From Actinomadura viridilutea (GTDB taxonomy: Bacteria; Actinomycetota; Actinomycetes; Streptosporangiales; Streptosporangiaceae), in assembly GCA_003001795.1 (NCBI GenBank), contig PVNI01000001.1, positions 62,001-126,000 of the forward strand: a stretch of 64,000 nt of DNA, given 5' to 3'. Within the stretch, counting starts at the first letter, position 1. The number at the start of each line of letters is the position of its first letter. Below the pieces are notes generated by a model. That model did not search any database. It had not been told where the DNA came from and worked only from the letters and a program-made list of their open reading frames with translations. The position numbers and the translations under genes were made by a program. This document shows, piece by piece, positions 37,336 through 48,514 of this stretch.

Positions 37336-38514
37336 GTGACGGACATAGAACTCAGCGCGGACGAGGCGCGGCGGCTGCAGCTGCGCGCGCAAGGGCTGCT
37401 CGGGGCGGACGGCCGGCGGGGCGGCGTGCCCGGTGTTCTGCAGCGGCTGAAGGCCGTCCAGCTGGACACGATCTCCGTGCTCGCCCGTTCGCACGAGCTG
37501 GTGCCGTACGCGCGTCTCGGTCCGGTCGGCAGGACGGCGGTCGAGAAGGCGTACTGGAGCGGCGGCACCGGGTTCGAGTACTGGGCGCACGCGGCGTCCG
37601 TGCTGCCGATGACGGAATGGCCGTTCTTCGCCTTCCGGCGCCGCGAGTTCCGCCGCCGCGGGTTGCGTTGGCACAAAGTCCCCGAGGGGGTGTGCGACGA
37701 CATCCTCAAGCGGCTGCGCGTCGACGGGCCGCTCACCACGAAGGAGCTGGGCGGCGCCAAGGCCGGGGCGGACTGGTGGCAGTGGAGCGACCACAAGATC
37801 GCCATCGAGTGGCTGCTGGACATCGGCGAGGTCGTGTGCGTGCGGCGGATCGGCTGGCGGCGCGTGTACGACCTGGCGGAGCGCGCCGTCCCGGCCGAGC
37901 TGCTGGCCGAGGAGCCGGACGACGAGACGTGCCTGACCCGCCTGGTCCGGCACGCCGGCCAGGCCTTGGGCGTGGCGACCCGCGCGGACCTCGCCGACTA
38001 CTTCCGGATCAAGGCCGAGCAGGTCGACGCCGTGGTCGAGGCGTCCGGGCTGGTGCCGGTGCGCGTGGCGGGATGGCGGAACGGGGCCTGGGCCGATCCC
38101 GAGGCGCTCGCCGTCCCGCCGCGCGGACGGCACGTCACGACGCTGCTGTCCCCGTTCGACTCGCTGGTCTGGGACCGTGCCCGCACGTCCCGCGTGTTCG
38201 GGTTCGACCACCGGCTGGAGGCGTACGTGCCCAAGGCCAAGCGCGTGCACGGCTACTTCGCCATGCCCCTGCTGGCCGGGGGACGGCTCATCGGCCGCGT
38301 CGACCCGGCTCGCGAGGGCACGACCCTGGTGGCGCGTCAGGCGTCGCTGGAACCGTGGGCGACGCGCACGGCCGGACGCACGGAGTCGTCCGTCGCCGCG
38401 TTGTGCGCGGCGCTGAGGAGCGCCGCCGAGTGGGTCGGCTGCGACGCCGTCCGCGTCGAGCGGATGACTCCGGCGGAGCTTCTCGCCCCCGTCAACACCG
38501 AGTTGGCGCGTTAG
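37336..38514 (+). CDS. YcaQ/AlkX-type winged-helix DNA glycosylase family protein
   Basis: A 392-residue protein starting at GTG 37336. It matches the HTH_42/YcaQ family: N-terminal winged helices (ARRLQLRAQGLLGADGRRGG, VLQRLKAVQLDTISVLARSH) and a C-terminal beta part (TTLLSPFDSLVWDRARTSRV, FDHRLEAYVPKAKRVHGYFA). The QLD in VQLDTI corresponds to the catalytic QxD motif of bacterial interstrand-crosslink glycosylases such as E. coli YcaQ and Streptomyces AlkZ, which unhook alkylated crosslinks. This suggests protection from a DNA-alkylating compound or general repair. No biosynthetic cluster is visible next to it, so a housekeeping role is more likely here. Confidence 0.85.
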   Translation: MTDIELSADEARRLQLRAQGLLGADGRRGGVPGVLQRLKAVQLDTISVLARSHELVPYARLGPVGRTAVEKAYWSGGTGFEYWAHAASVLPMTEWPFFAFRRREFRRRGLRWHKVPEGVCDDILKRLRVDGPLTTKELGGAKAGADWWQWSDHKIAIEWLLDIGEVVCVRRIGWRRVYDLAERAVPAELLAEEPDDETCLTRLVRHAGQALGVATRADLADYFRIKAEQVDAVVEASGLVPVRVAGWRNGAWADPEALAVPPRGRHVTTLLSPFDSLVWDRARTSRVFGFDHRLEAYVPKAKRVHGYFAMPLLAGGRLIGRVDPAREGTTLVARQASLEPWATRTAGRTESSVAALCAALRSAAEWVGCDAVRVERMTPAELLAPVNTELAR

Positions 38515-38619
38515 GTCTCAGCGGCGATCAGGGGCCGTCCCGTGAAAGGGCCGTGAAATTTTACGTTCGTGTCCTCGTCCGGCCGCACCGCCGTCCGCAG
38601 GGGCCTCCCGCGTGGACGA

Positions 38620-38970
38620 TCAGCCGTGGGGGGTGCTCTGGCTGTCGGTGCGGATGGGCTTGTCGATCGTCTCGCCGGAGGGGCCGCCGCGGCGCTTGTC
38701 GGTGCGGGTGCCGAAGACGGAGTAGTCGACGATCTCCGGAATCACCCGCGGCGCGTCCACCACCACGTCGGAGAAGATGTGCACCATCCCGCCGACGATG
38801 AAACCGATCACCACGATCCCCACGCCGACCCAGAACGCCACCCAGGCCGGGCCCGCGCACAGGGCGACGCCGCCGACCACGAAACCGCTGATCATGATGC
38901 CGACGGCCGCCCACGAGCCGGGCCGTCCGGCGTGCGAGCCATGTCCTTCGTGCGGCCGTTCTTCGGTCAT
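38620..38970 (-). CDS. HGxxPAAW-type (DUF6704) small membrane protein
   Basis: A 116-residue protein starting at ATG 38970 with GGGAGG just upstream. A His-rich N-terminus (HEGHGSHAGRPGSWAAVG) corresponds to the HGxxPAAW signature, followed by two transmembrane spans (IMISGFVVGGVALCAG and FWVGVGIVVIGFIVGGMV). The C-terminal 50 residues (IFSDVVVDAPRVIPEIVDYS onward) are hydrophilic and longer than in typical members. Function unknown. It is convergent with the YcaQ-type gene and divergent from secA. Confidence 0.8.
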   Translation of the reverse strand: MTEERPHEGHGSHAGRPGSWAAVGIMISGFVVGGVALCAGPAWVAFWVGVGIVVIGFIVGGMVHIFSDVVVDAPRVIPEIVDYSVFGTRTDKRRGGPSGETIDKPIRTDSQSTPHG

Positions 38971-39152
38971 CGAACGCCTCCCCTCGGGTATGGCCTAAGA
39001 CCTTCCTCGGGGACGGAAAGGTCAAACGGCGCGCGTCCTGGATTGCGCCGCGCAGTGACCTAGACCATCCTGAGACTCGCCTACGATGGCATCGTACGTG
39101 TGGTGTGCGTACCGCCGAGCGGCGGTGACCCGCGATCTGCAAGGAGCCTTGA

Positions 39153-42050
<2,898 letters not shown>

Positions 42051-42065
42051 CCCGCACGACCTGAC

Positions 42066-42099
42066 AGCGGCCCCCAAGGCACCAGCCCTGGGGGCCGCT
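42066..42099 (+). terminator. Terminator of secA
   Basis: Perfect 11-bp stem (AGCGGCCCCCA at 42066-42076, complement at 42089-42099) with a 12-base loop, 16 bases after the secA stop, followed by CCCCGTTTCC. It isolates secA from the remnant and repeats downstream. Confidence 0.75.
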
Positions 42100-42142
42100 C
42101 CCCGTTTCCGGCCCCCATGCCGCACGCTGACCCGCCGAAATG

Positions 42143-42268
42143 ACGCTGGTGGGCGATGTCGGCGGCGGCCAGGGGGTGGTGCCATAGCCGTGAGCGGTGG
42201 CACGGGCCGTTGTCGGCCGGCACGCGCTGGACGGTGATCCGGCAGGAGGCGAAGAACTGCTGGGCGCG
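42143..42268 (-). pseudogene. IS481-type transposase remnant
   Basis: Read on the minus strand, about 42 codons give RAQQFFASCRITVQRVPADN then GPCHRSRLWHHPLAAADIAH then QR. This closely follows the DDE-integrase core of IS481-family transposases (pattern FFAxxGITVERVxTDNGxxYRSRLWxxxLAAAGIxHKR), including the catalytic-region DNG. It has no start, the N-terminal HTH and upstream DDE part are gone, and similarity stops right after IAHQR, before the expected RPYRPQTNGK. It is therefore a decayed internal fragment, not a gene. No terminal inverted repeats were found. Confidence 0.7.
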
Positions 42269-42435
42269 TTGCCCGGAACGCGGTGGCGCAGGTGGCGATC
42301 AAGCGATGCGGCTATGTGCGGCCGGCGGGGGAGCGGCCCGCCGGTGCTCGGCCGTGGTGCGCGGGTGGCTGAGCTCTAGGTGCTGGTCTTGCGTCGCTCT
42401 GGGTGGGGAGTCGCTGGGCGTTTGATCTGGGGTGT

Positions 42436-42491
42436 GGCCGGGCGTGTCCCCTGAGTGCGCTGAGGGGCACTCTGCGGTGACACGCCCGGCC
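42436..42491. repeat. Hairpin element, copy 1
   Basis: Outer perfect 13-bp stem GGCCGGGCGTGTC (42436-42448) with GACACGCCCGGCC (42479-42491). Inside, GAGTGC (42453-42458) pairs with GCACTC (42467-42472). A second copy at 42690-42745 keeps both stems with compensatory changes. Confidence 0.8.
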
Positions 42492-42689
42492 GCTCCGCTG
42501 CGTGGACGGAGGTGCGCTGATCGCCGTCTGGCGGGCGTCCCGTCGTGGTCGGCGGTCATGCTTGCTGTGCCGCAATCGTCCCCCGGTGTGATTGCCGCCA
42601 TGAGGGCCTTGTTGGCGCTTGGGTGTGATGTATGGGTCGGCTGGGAGTCGCTTCTGCGGCACCTGGGCAGTGAGCCGCGGTCGTGCCGT

Positions 42690-42745
42690 GGCCGGGCGTG
42701 TCCGCTGAGCGCTTTGTGGTGCGCTCTGTGGGGCCACGCCCGGCC
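42690..42745. repeat. Hairpin element, copy 2
   Basis: Outer perfect 11-bp stem GGCCGGGCGTG (42690-42700) with CACGCCCGGCC (42735-42745). Inside, GAGCGC pairs with GCGCTC across an 8-base loop. Same length (56 bases) and architecture as copy 1; the inner T-A pair there is C-G here. Confidence 0.8.
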
Positions 42746-42765
42746 GGTTCGTTACGTGCACGCCG

Positions 42766-42824
42766 ACCACCGATTGGTGGTGGCCGGTCGCGGCGGGTGC
42801 GGCCGTGCTGGCCGCACCCGCCGC
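42766..42824. terminator. Two hairpins beyond the repeats, probable terminator
   Basis: A small hairpin ACCACC-GATT-GGTGGT (42766-42781) precedes a perfect 15-bp stem GCGGCGGGTGCGGCC (42790-42804) with its complement at 42810-42824 and a 5-base loop. The large hairpin ends 32 bases past the stop of the minus-strand Rv3235-family gene, so it may terminate that gene. No T-run on either side. Confidence 0.6.
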
Positions 42825-42856
42825 TCTAGTGGCTGGTCAGCCCTGAGGTAGCACGG

Positions 42857-43429
42857 TCAGGCGCTGCGGCTGCGGGGCGGTCTCGGCTGCGGTGATCGCC
42901 GTGGGCGGCCGTGCGGAGGTCGCGGCTGGGCCGGGCGACCTGCGCGGTCGCGTGGCGGTGCGGTGGTCTCCACTGCGGTGCATCGCCAGCGGCCTCGGTG
43001 GCGTTCCAGGCGGACGGCGAGGGCCTGGACGCGTCCGGCCACGATGACGACGGCGCCTGTCTCGGCGACGCCCGGGGCCGGTTCCTGGAGCCAGGTCGTC
43101 AGGACCCGCGGCGGGGCGGTCCGTGCGCCGGAGGCGAGCGGGAGCGCATGGGCGGCCAGGCCGTGGCAGACCTCCGGAGCGGCCCGCCGGGACAGGTGCC
43201 GCAGGGTGCGCGTCCCCGCGAGGACCTCGGTGACCAGGTGGACGATCGCGGCGGCCGCGCCGCGGAGGTCTTCCTGCGGCGGACGTCCGGCCACGTGGAG
43301 CGGGGCCTGACCGCGGGTGCGGGACGGGGAGGCGACGGCGCGGACGGGGCGCGGACCGGGTGTGGAGGGGGTCGGACGGAGGGCGAGGGCGCCGTCGGTG
43401 GGGTGGAACTGCCGGGACTGCTCGCGCAT
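42857..43429 (-). CDS. Rv3235-family protein
   Basis: A 190-residue protein starting at ATG 43429 with GAGGAGA about 7 bases upstream. The first 55 residues and the last 40 are Pro/Arg-rich. The central domain reads AIVHLVTEVLAGTRTLRHLS, then RAAPEVCHGLAAHALPLA, then VVIVAGRVQALAVRLERHRG and RWRCTAVE, which fits the Rv3235 family (Ala/Arg/Pro-rich proteins encoded near secA in actinobacteria). A relation to the SecA C-terminal accessory region is sometimes suggested by that context, but function is unknown. It is convergent with secA. Confidence 0.75.
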   Translation of the reverse strand: MREQSRQFHPTDGALALRPTPSTPGPRPVRAVASPSRTRGQAPLHVAGRPPQEDLRGAAAAIVHLVTEVLAGTRTLRHLSRRAAPEVCHGLAAHALPLASGARTAPPRVLTTWLQEPAPGVAETGAVVIVAGRVQALAVRLERHRGRWRCTAVETTAPPRDRAGRPAQPRPPHGRPRRSPQPRPPRSRSA

Positions 43430-43606
43430 GGTGGTCTCCTCGTGTCAGGGCGCCGGGACGCAAAAGGGCGCCGACTACAAGGAGCCGGAGACGGCCCGTT
43501 TGATACGTGGTGGCCACTTCCGGTCGACCCGCGTAACGAATGCGGGGGTGCGGCGAACACGGGCCATGCGGGAGCGAGGGCGAGCACCTGCCCGTGAACA
43601 GAAAAA

Positions 43607-43639
43607 CCGCGGCGGCGGGCGTCACGCCCGCCGCCGCGG
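43607..43639 (-). terminator. Rho-independent terminator of the GlcNAc EIIC gene
   Basis: Perfect 15-bp stem CCGCGGCGGCGGGCG (43607-43621) with its complement at 43625-43639 and loop TCA. On the minus strand it is followed by TTTTTC (43606-43601), a rare true T-run in this window. It lies 75 bases past the EIIC stop. Confidence 0.88.
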
Positions 43640-43713
43640 CCCGAGTCCCCAGTGGGCGGGGACACGGGGACTCGTCGGACGGCCCTAGAAGAACGCCGGT
43701 CGTCCCGGCAGGG

Positions 43714-45129
43714 TCACGAAGCGCCGGATTGCGCGGCGTCGCCCTTCTTCGAGCGGCTCGACTTCTTGGACGCTCCCGCCACCTCCGGCGAGGTGGCCGG
43801 GTCGGCGGCGACCGACTCCACGCCCTCCGGCTCGCGGCCGGGGGTGGGGATGTTCAGCTTCCTGATCAGGAAGCTGAACAGCAGGTAGTAGATCACCGCG
43901 TAGATCAGGCCCATGATGATCAGCGGCACCAGCTTGTGGGTGTTGTCCTTGGAGCCGTTGATCAGCATGTCGATGGCGCCGGCGGAGAAGCTGAAGCCCA
44001 GCTTCATGCCGAGCGCGTCCGCGACCGCCATGGAGACGCCGGTCAGCACGGCGTGCACGCCGAACAGGATCGGCGCCACGAACACGAACGCGAACTCGAT
44101 CGGCTCGGTGATGCCGGTGACGAACGCGGTCAGCGCGGCGGAGAACATGATGCCGCCGACGGCCGAGCGGCGGTGCGCCGGGGCGGCGCGCCACATGGCG
44201 AACGCGGCGGCGGGCAGCGCGAACATCAGGACCGGGAAGTAGCCGGTCATCGACCAGCCCGCGCCGTCGGCGCCGTTCAGGTAGCAGTTGAGGTCGCCGG
44301 CGTAGGTCTTGCCGTTGACGGTGCACTCGGGGATCTGCGTCCACACCACGTTGTTGGGGATGTGGTGCAGGCCGAGCGGCAGCAGCAGGCGGTTGATCAC
44401 GCCGTAGACGCCCGCGCCGATCGTGCTGTTGTCGGCCATCCACTCGCCGAAGGAGGTGAGCCACTTGCCGAGCACCGGCCAGATGAAGCCGAACACCACG
44501 CCGAGGATCATCGAGGTGAACGCGGTGATGATCGGGACGAAGCGGCGGCCGCCGAAGAACGCCAGCCACGTGGGCAGCTTGACCCGGTAGAAGCGCTGGT
44601 AGAGCAGGGCGGTGGTGAGCCCGATCACAATGCCGCCGAGGACCCTGGTGGGGTTCTGGGTGGCCAGGTCGAGGACGAGGTCGGGCTGGCTCGGGTTGTC
44701 CGGGTTGTAGAGCTGCTTGCCGATCTTCGCCTTGAGTTCGTCGTCGAACCGGACGAAGAAGATGTTCATGCTGACGTAGTGGAAGACCAGGTAGCCGACG
44801 ACGGCGGCCAGCCCGGTCGAGCCGTCGGACTTCTTGGCGAAGCCCACGGCGACGCCCACCGCGAACAGCAGCGGCATCCAGTCGAACAGGGCGCCCCCGG
44901 CGCCGGAGAAGACCTGCGCGACCCGGTCGGCGCCGCTGAAGCTGATCCACGGATCCGCCGCCTCGTCGGTGCCGAGCACGTCCGGCTGTCCGAGGCGCAG
45001 GAGCAGGCCGGCCGCGGGCAGGACGGCGATCGGGAGCATCAGGCTGCGGCCGATGCGCTGGAGGACGGCCAGGGCGGCCGATCCGCGGCCTGGTGCCGCG
45101 GTCCCGCCCACTGCGGTTGTGGAACTCAT
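43714..45129 (-). CDS. PTS N-acetylglucosamine-type EIIC permease
   Basis: A 471-residue integral membrane protein starting at ATG 45129 with AAGGAGG about 12 bases upstream. It has the glucose/GlcNAc PTS EIIC fold: LQRIGRSLMLPIAVLPAAGL at the N-terminus, FAVGVAVGFAKKSDGSTGLA, the loop around GLHHIPNNVVWTQ, and the signature GITEPIEFAFVFVAPILFGV with the substrate-contact Glu. There is no fused EIIB or EIIA; these are encoded separately at 48515 and 48765. It most resembles Streptomyces NagE2. It is downstream of and probably co-transcribed with the DasR-like repressor. GlcNAc as substrate is inferred from NagA and the dre sites. Confidence 0.92.
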   Translation of the reverse strand: MSSTTAVGGTAAPGRGSAALAVLQRIGRSLMLPIAVLPAAGLLLRLGQPDVLGTDEAADPWISFSGADRVAQVFSGAGGALFDWMPLLFAVGVAVGFAKKSDGSTGLAAVVGYLVFHYVSMNIFFVRFDDELKAKIGKQLYNPDNPSQPDLVLDLATQNPTRVLGGIVIGLTTALLYQRFYRVKLPTWLAFFGGRRFVPIITAFTSMILGVVFGFIWPVLGKWLTSFGEWMADNSTIGAGVYGVINRLLLPLGLHHIPNNVVWTQIPECTVNGKTYAGDLNCYLNGADGAGWSMTGYFPVLMFALPAAAFAMWRAAPAHRRSAVGGIMFSAALTAFVTGITEPIEFAFVFVAPILFGVHAVLTGVSMAVADALGMKLGFSFSAGAIDMLINGSKDNTHKLVPLIIMGLIYAVIYYLLFSFLIRKLNIPTPGREPEGVESVAADPATSPEVAGASKKSSRSKKGDAAQSGAS

Positions 45130-45160
45130 CGGGGTTTTCCTCCTTGTAGCCGGGGGAGTG

Positions 45161-45901
45161 CTACGTGCGCGATGGCGGGTTTCCGAGGGACGTGCGGATC
45201 TGGTAGCGGTCGGCCCGGTAGGTCGACACGCCCAGCTCCGCGCACACGCCACCGGTGTAGGAGCGTCGCCGCAGGAGCAGGACGGCGCTGCCGCGGGGTA
45301 TCTGCAGGTGGCGGGCCTCCGTGGCGTCGGCCACGGCGGCGTCGATGGTCTGGTCTCCGGCGTCGAACACCACGCCGTAGACCGCCTCGAGGACGCCGTA
45401 CAGGGAGCGGTCCGCCAGCCGGCGGTCCAGCAGGTCGGGGGCGAGGGAGGCGAGGATGTGCGCCCGTTCCAGCGCCATGGGCTGGCCGTCGGCGGTGCGC
45501 AGCCGCTCGATGACGTGGATGCGGGTGCCGGGTTCGACGTCGAACAGCCGGGCGAGGTGGGCGTCGGCGGCGATGGTGCGCCGGTCCAGGTCGATGGCGC
45601 CCGGCCGCATCCCGCGCGCCAGCATGTCCTCGGTGAACGAGACCAGCCGCAGCGGCATCTCGATCTTGGGTCGCGCCACGAACGTGCCCTTGCCCGGCAC
45701 GCGGTACAGCCGCCCCTCCGAGACCAGCTGGTCGACGCCCTGCCGGACGGTCATCCGCGACAGCCCGTACCGGACGCACAGCTCGCGCTCCGACGGGATC
45801 GGCGCGTCCACCGGCAGCTCCTCCGACTCGATCATTTCGAGCAGGATCGCCCGGAGCTGGGAGTACTTCGGTACGGGGCTGTGCGGGTCGATGGCTGTCA
45901 C
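45161..45901 (-). CDS. dasR: DasR-like GntR/HutC-family repressor of GlcNAc metabolism
   Basis: A 246-residue regulator. The N-terminal GntR winged helix reads VPKYSQLRAILLEMIESEEL, PIPSERELCVRYGLSRMTVR and GRLYRVPGKGTFVARPK. The C-terminal UTRA domain (from about 85) has SFTEDMLARGMRPGAI, VIERLRTADGQPMALERAHI and LRRRSYTGGVCAELGVSTYR. In Streptomyces DasR represses chitin/GlcNAc genes and senses GlcN-6-P. The DasR-type operator overlaps the -10 of its own promoter, indicating autorepression. The EIIC gene starts 31 bases after its stop. Confidence 0.93.
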   Translation of the reverse strand: MTAIDPHSPVPKYSQLRAILLEMIESEELPVDAPIPSERELCVRYGLSRMTVRQGVDQLVSEGRLYRVPGKGTFVARPKIEMPLRLVSFTEDMLARGMRPGAIDLDRRTIAADAHLARLFDVEPGTRIHVIERLRTADGQPMALERAHILASLAPDLLDRRLADRSLYGVLEAVYGVVFDAGDQTIDAAVADATEARHLQIPRGSAVLLLRRRSYTGGVCAELGVSTYRADRYQIRTSLGNPPSRT

Positions 45902-45946
45902 GGGGTCGTCGTCCTCGGGGTGCGGACCTGAGGCCTGGGTACGAAC

Positions 45947-45968
45947 TGGTCTAGGCCGGACTAGACCA
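45947..45968 (-). promoter_or_regulatory. Compound dre operator at the dasR promoter
   Basis: Two overlapping DasR-type sites, TGGTCTAGGCC and GGACTAGACCA, are fused head to head. Each half matches the dre consensus TGGTCTAGACCA at its outer part. The minus-strand dasR promoter, TTGACA (45989-45984), 18-base spacer, TCTAGT (45965-45960), has its -10 inside the operator. Confidence 0.85.
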
Positions 45969-45989
45969 CAGCCATAAACGTCATGTCAA
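45960..45989 (-). promoter_or_regulatory. dasR promoter
   Basis: On the minus strand TTGACA (perfect -35, 45989-45984) is separated by 18 bases from TCTAGT (-10, 45965-45960). The overlap with the dre operator is the expected geometry for repression. Confidence 0.65.
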
Positions 45990-46196
45990 TGCACAGATGT
46001 ATAACGGCCGGATCACGCCAGAACGCCGCGAAACAGCAGGTCAACCGCCGTGGTGACGGGCCGTGGAGGCGCCGTGACCGCGTCCGAATCCGCGCCGCCG
46101 CCGGGCGGGCCGGCGGACGATTCGGCGGTCGCGCCGCCGTGCGGAGTTGCGGGCGGGCTCTTCTGCTCTGTCCGATTGGTGGAGTATGGTGACAAC

Positions 46197-46218
46197 TGGT
46201 CTAGGCCGGACTAGACCA
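46197..46218 (+). promoter_or_regulatory. Compound dre operator at the nagA promoter
   Basis: The same 22 bases as at 45947-45968 in the same orientation, preceded by AAC at both sites. It lies 40 bases before the nagA start. Possible promoter elements are TTGGTG (46176-46181) with TCTAGG (46200-46205, spacer 18) or TATGGT at 46185-46190; in either case the operator overlaps or abuts the transcription start. Confidence 0.85.
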
Positions 46219-46257
46219 GTCCTGAAGCCTCGCCCTTCGCCTTGGAGAGCACCCCCC

Positions 46258-47418
46258 ATGCCATCACTGCTCCTCGCCGCGAAGAACCTGATCGCCGCCC
46301 CCGGCGGGGGCCCGACCCGCGTGCTCTCCCCGGGATTCGTCCGCGTCGAGAACGGCGTGATCGCCGAGGTCGGCGAGGGCGAGCCGCCCGGACCGCCGGA
46401 CGCGGACCTGCCGGACGGAACGCTCGCCCCCGGCCTGGTCGACCTGCAGGTGAACGGCTGCTTCGGCCACGACCTGGCGGACGCGGACGAGGCCGGATGG
46501 CACGAGGTCGTCCGGCGGCTCCCGGAGACGGGCGTGACGGCGTTCCTGCCCACGTTCATCACCGCGCCGGTGGAGGCGCAGGCCGAGTCGCTGCGCCGCG
46601 CCCGCGACCTGCTGCCCGGCCTGCCGGCGGGCGCCCGCGTGCTGGGCGTTCACCTGGAGGGGCCGTTCCTGTCGCCCAAGCGCCGGGGCGCCCACAACGC
46701 CGACTGGCTCGCCGACCCCACGCCCGAGGCCGTCGCGACGCAGCTGGAGACCGGCCTGGTGAAGCTGGTGACGCTCGCGCCCGAACGCGACGGCGCCCTC
46801 GACGCGATCAGGACCTTCGTCGAGCACGGCGTGGTGGTCAGCGTCGGGCACAGCGACGCCACCGCCGAGCAGGTCGCCCGCGCCGCCGACGCCGGCGCGC
46901 GCAAGGTCACCCACATCTTCAACGCGCAGAGCGGCGTCCACCACCGCGAGCCCGGGGTCGCCGCGCAGGCGCTGGCCGACCCGCGGCTGCACCCCGGCCT
47001 CATCCTCGACCTGCACCACGTGTCGGCCGTCGCGGCCCGCGTGGTGTTCGCGGCCGCCGCCGGACGGGTCGTGCTGGTCACCGACGCCGCGGCCGCCGCG
47101 GGCATGCCGCCGGGCGCCTACGAGCTGGGCGGCGAGCCGATCGAACTGCCCGCCGAAGGGCCGCCGCTGCGCGCCGACGGCACGATCGCCGGGTCCGCGC
47201 TGCGCCTGGACGCCGCCGTCGGCAACGCCGTCGCCCTGGGCGTCGACCCGGCCGCCGCGGTCGACGCCGCCGCCCGCGTCCCGGCCGACCTGATCGGCCG
47301 CGGCGACCTCGGCCGCATCGCGCCCGGCGCCGCCGCCGACCTGGTGTGGCTCGGACCCGACCACCGGGCGCGCACCACCTGGGTCGGGGGGCGCGTCGTC
47401 TTCCAGGGGGCCTCATGA
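46258..47418 (+). CDS. nagA: N-acetylglucosamine-6-phosphate deacetylase
   Basis: A 386-residue amidohydrolase removing acetate from GlcNAc-6-P to give GlcN-6-P. Motifs: LAPGLVDLQVNGCFGHDLAD near the N-terminus, GVHLEGPFLSPKRRGAHN (metal-binding Glu), SVGHSDATAEQ and KVTHIFNAQSG (His ligands), and the catalytic Asp region VLVTDAAAAAGMPPG. ATG 46258 is preceded by GGAGA 10 bases upstream. It is the first gene of the plus-strand PTS operon and its stop overlaps the next start (ATGA). Confidence 0.96.
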   Translation: MPSLLLAAKNLIAAPGGGPTRVLSPGFVRVENGVIAEVGEGEPPGPPDADLPDGTLAPGLVDLQVNGCFGHDLADADEAGWHEVVRRLPETGVTAFLPTFITAPVEAQAESLRRARDLLPGLPAGARVLGVHLEGPFLSPKRRGAHNADWLADPTPEAVATQLETGLVKLVTLAPERDGALDAIRTFVEHGVVVSVGHSDATAEQVARAADAGARKVTHIFNAQSGVHHREPGVAAQALADPRLHPGLILDLHHVSAVAARVVFAAAAGRVVLVTDAAAAAGMPPGAYELGGEPIELPAEGPPLRADGTIAGSALRLDAAVGNAVALGVDPAAAVDAAARVPADLIGRGDLGRIAPGAAADLVWLGPDHRARTTWVGGRVVFQGAS

Positions 47419-48458
47419 CCACCAGCCGCATGCGAGCCGAGATCGACGAGCAGCCGGACGCGCTGGCCCGCACGATCGAGGCGCTGCTGCCGCGCGCGTC
47501 CGACGTCGGGCTGCTGGCCCGGGACACCCGCCAGGTGCTGTTCATCGCGCGCGGGTCCTCCGACAACGCCGCGGTCTACGGGCGGTACCTGGTGGAGTCG
47601 CACACCGGGCGGCTGGCCACCCTCGCCGCTCCGTCGATCGCCACCGCCTACCGCAGCCGCGTCGACCTGTCGGGCGTGCTGGCCGTGGCGATCAGCCAGT
47701 CCGGCAAGACGGAGGAGATCGTCGAGACGCTGGCGTGGGCGGCCGACTGCGGCGCCCGGACCGTCGCGGTCACCAACGGCGCCGCGTCCCCGCTGGCCGA
47801 GGCCGCCGAGGTGGCGCTGATCACCGAGGCCGGGGACGAGCTGGCCGTGCCCGCCACCAAGACCTACACCACCCAGCTCGCCGCGCTGGCCGTGCTGGCC
47901 CTCGGCCTCGGCGCGCGGGTCGACCGGGCCGACCTGCGCCGGGCGCCGGACGAGGTGCGGCGGCTGATCGCCGAGACCGAGGCGCACGAGGCGCTGCCCG
48001 CCATCGTGGCGGAGCTGGCCGCGGTGCAGGGCGTGGTGGTGTCGGGACGCGGCATCGCGTTCGGCACCGCCCTCGAGCTGGCCCTGAAGATCAAGGAGGC
48101 GTGCTACCTGCACGCCATGGGACTGTCGTACGCCGACCTGCTGCACGGCCCCATCGCGGTGGTGGACGAGCGGACCCCCGCCCTGCTGGTCGCCGCCGAC
48201 TCCGGACCGACCCTGCCCGGGACGATCGCGCTGGCCCGCCGGGTGCGCGGCGCGGGCGCCCGCGCGTACGGCATCGGCGGGGGCGACGGGCTGGCGGGCG
48301 CGTGCTCGCGCGCGCTGCCCGGCCCCGACCTGCCGGAATGGGTCGCGCCGCTGGGGCTGATCGTGCCGGGGCAGCTCGTCGTCGAGGCCCTGGCCCGCGA
48401 CCTCGGTGTGGACCCCGACGTGCCGCGCGGGCTCAATAAGGTGACGCAGACCGACTAG
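47415..48458 (+). CDS. SIS-domain sugar isomerase, glucosamine-6-phosphate deaminase type II
   Basis: A 347-residue protein with two SIS domains equivalent to the isomerase half of GlmS and lacking the glutamine amidotransferase half. Motifs: FIARGSSDNAAVYGRYLVES, AISQSGKTEEIVETLAWA, and ALELALKIKEACYLHAMGLS followed by LLHGPIAVVD. The C-terminal end DPDVPRGLNKVTQTD matches the GlmS/NagB-II tail. It likely converts GlcN-6-P to fructose-6-P and ammonia, replacing the unrelated NagB. Translationally coupled to nagA. Activity is inferred from fold and context. Confidence 0.9.
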   Translation: MTTSRMRAEIDEQPDALARTIEALLPRASDVGLLARDTRQVLFIARGSSDNAAVYGRYLVESHTGRLATLAAPSIATAYRSRVDLSGVLAVAISQSGKTEEIVETLAWAADCGARTVAVTNGAASPLAEAAEVALITEAGDELAVPATKTYTTQLAALAVLALGLGARVDRADLRRAPDEVRRLIAETEAHEALPAIVAELAAVQGVVVSGRGIAFGTALELALKIKEACYLHAMGLSYADLLHGPIAVVDERTPALLVAADSGPTLPGTIALARRVRGAGARAYGIGGGDGLAGACSRALPGPDLPEWVAPLGLIVPGQLVVEALARDLGVDPDVPRGLNKVTQTD

Positions 48459-48514
48459 GCGGACTCCCCGGTCCGCCAGGTTTCCCCGGAAACATCCAGG
48501 AAAGGGACGAGCGG

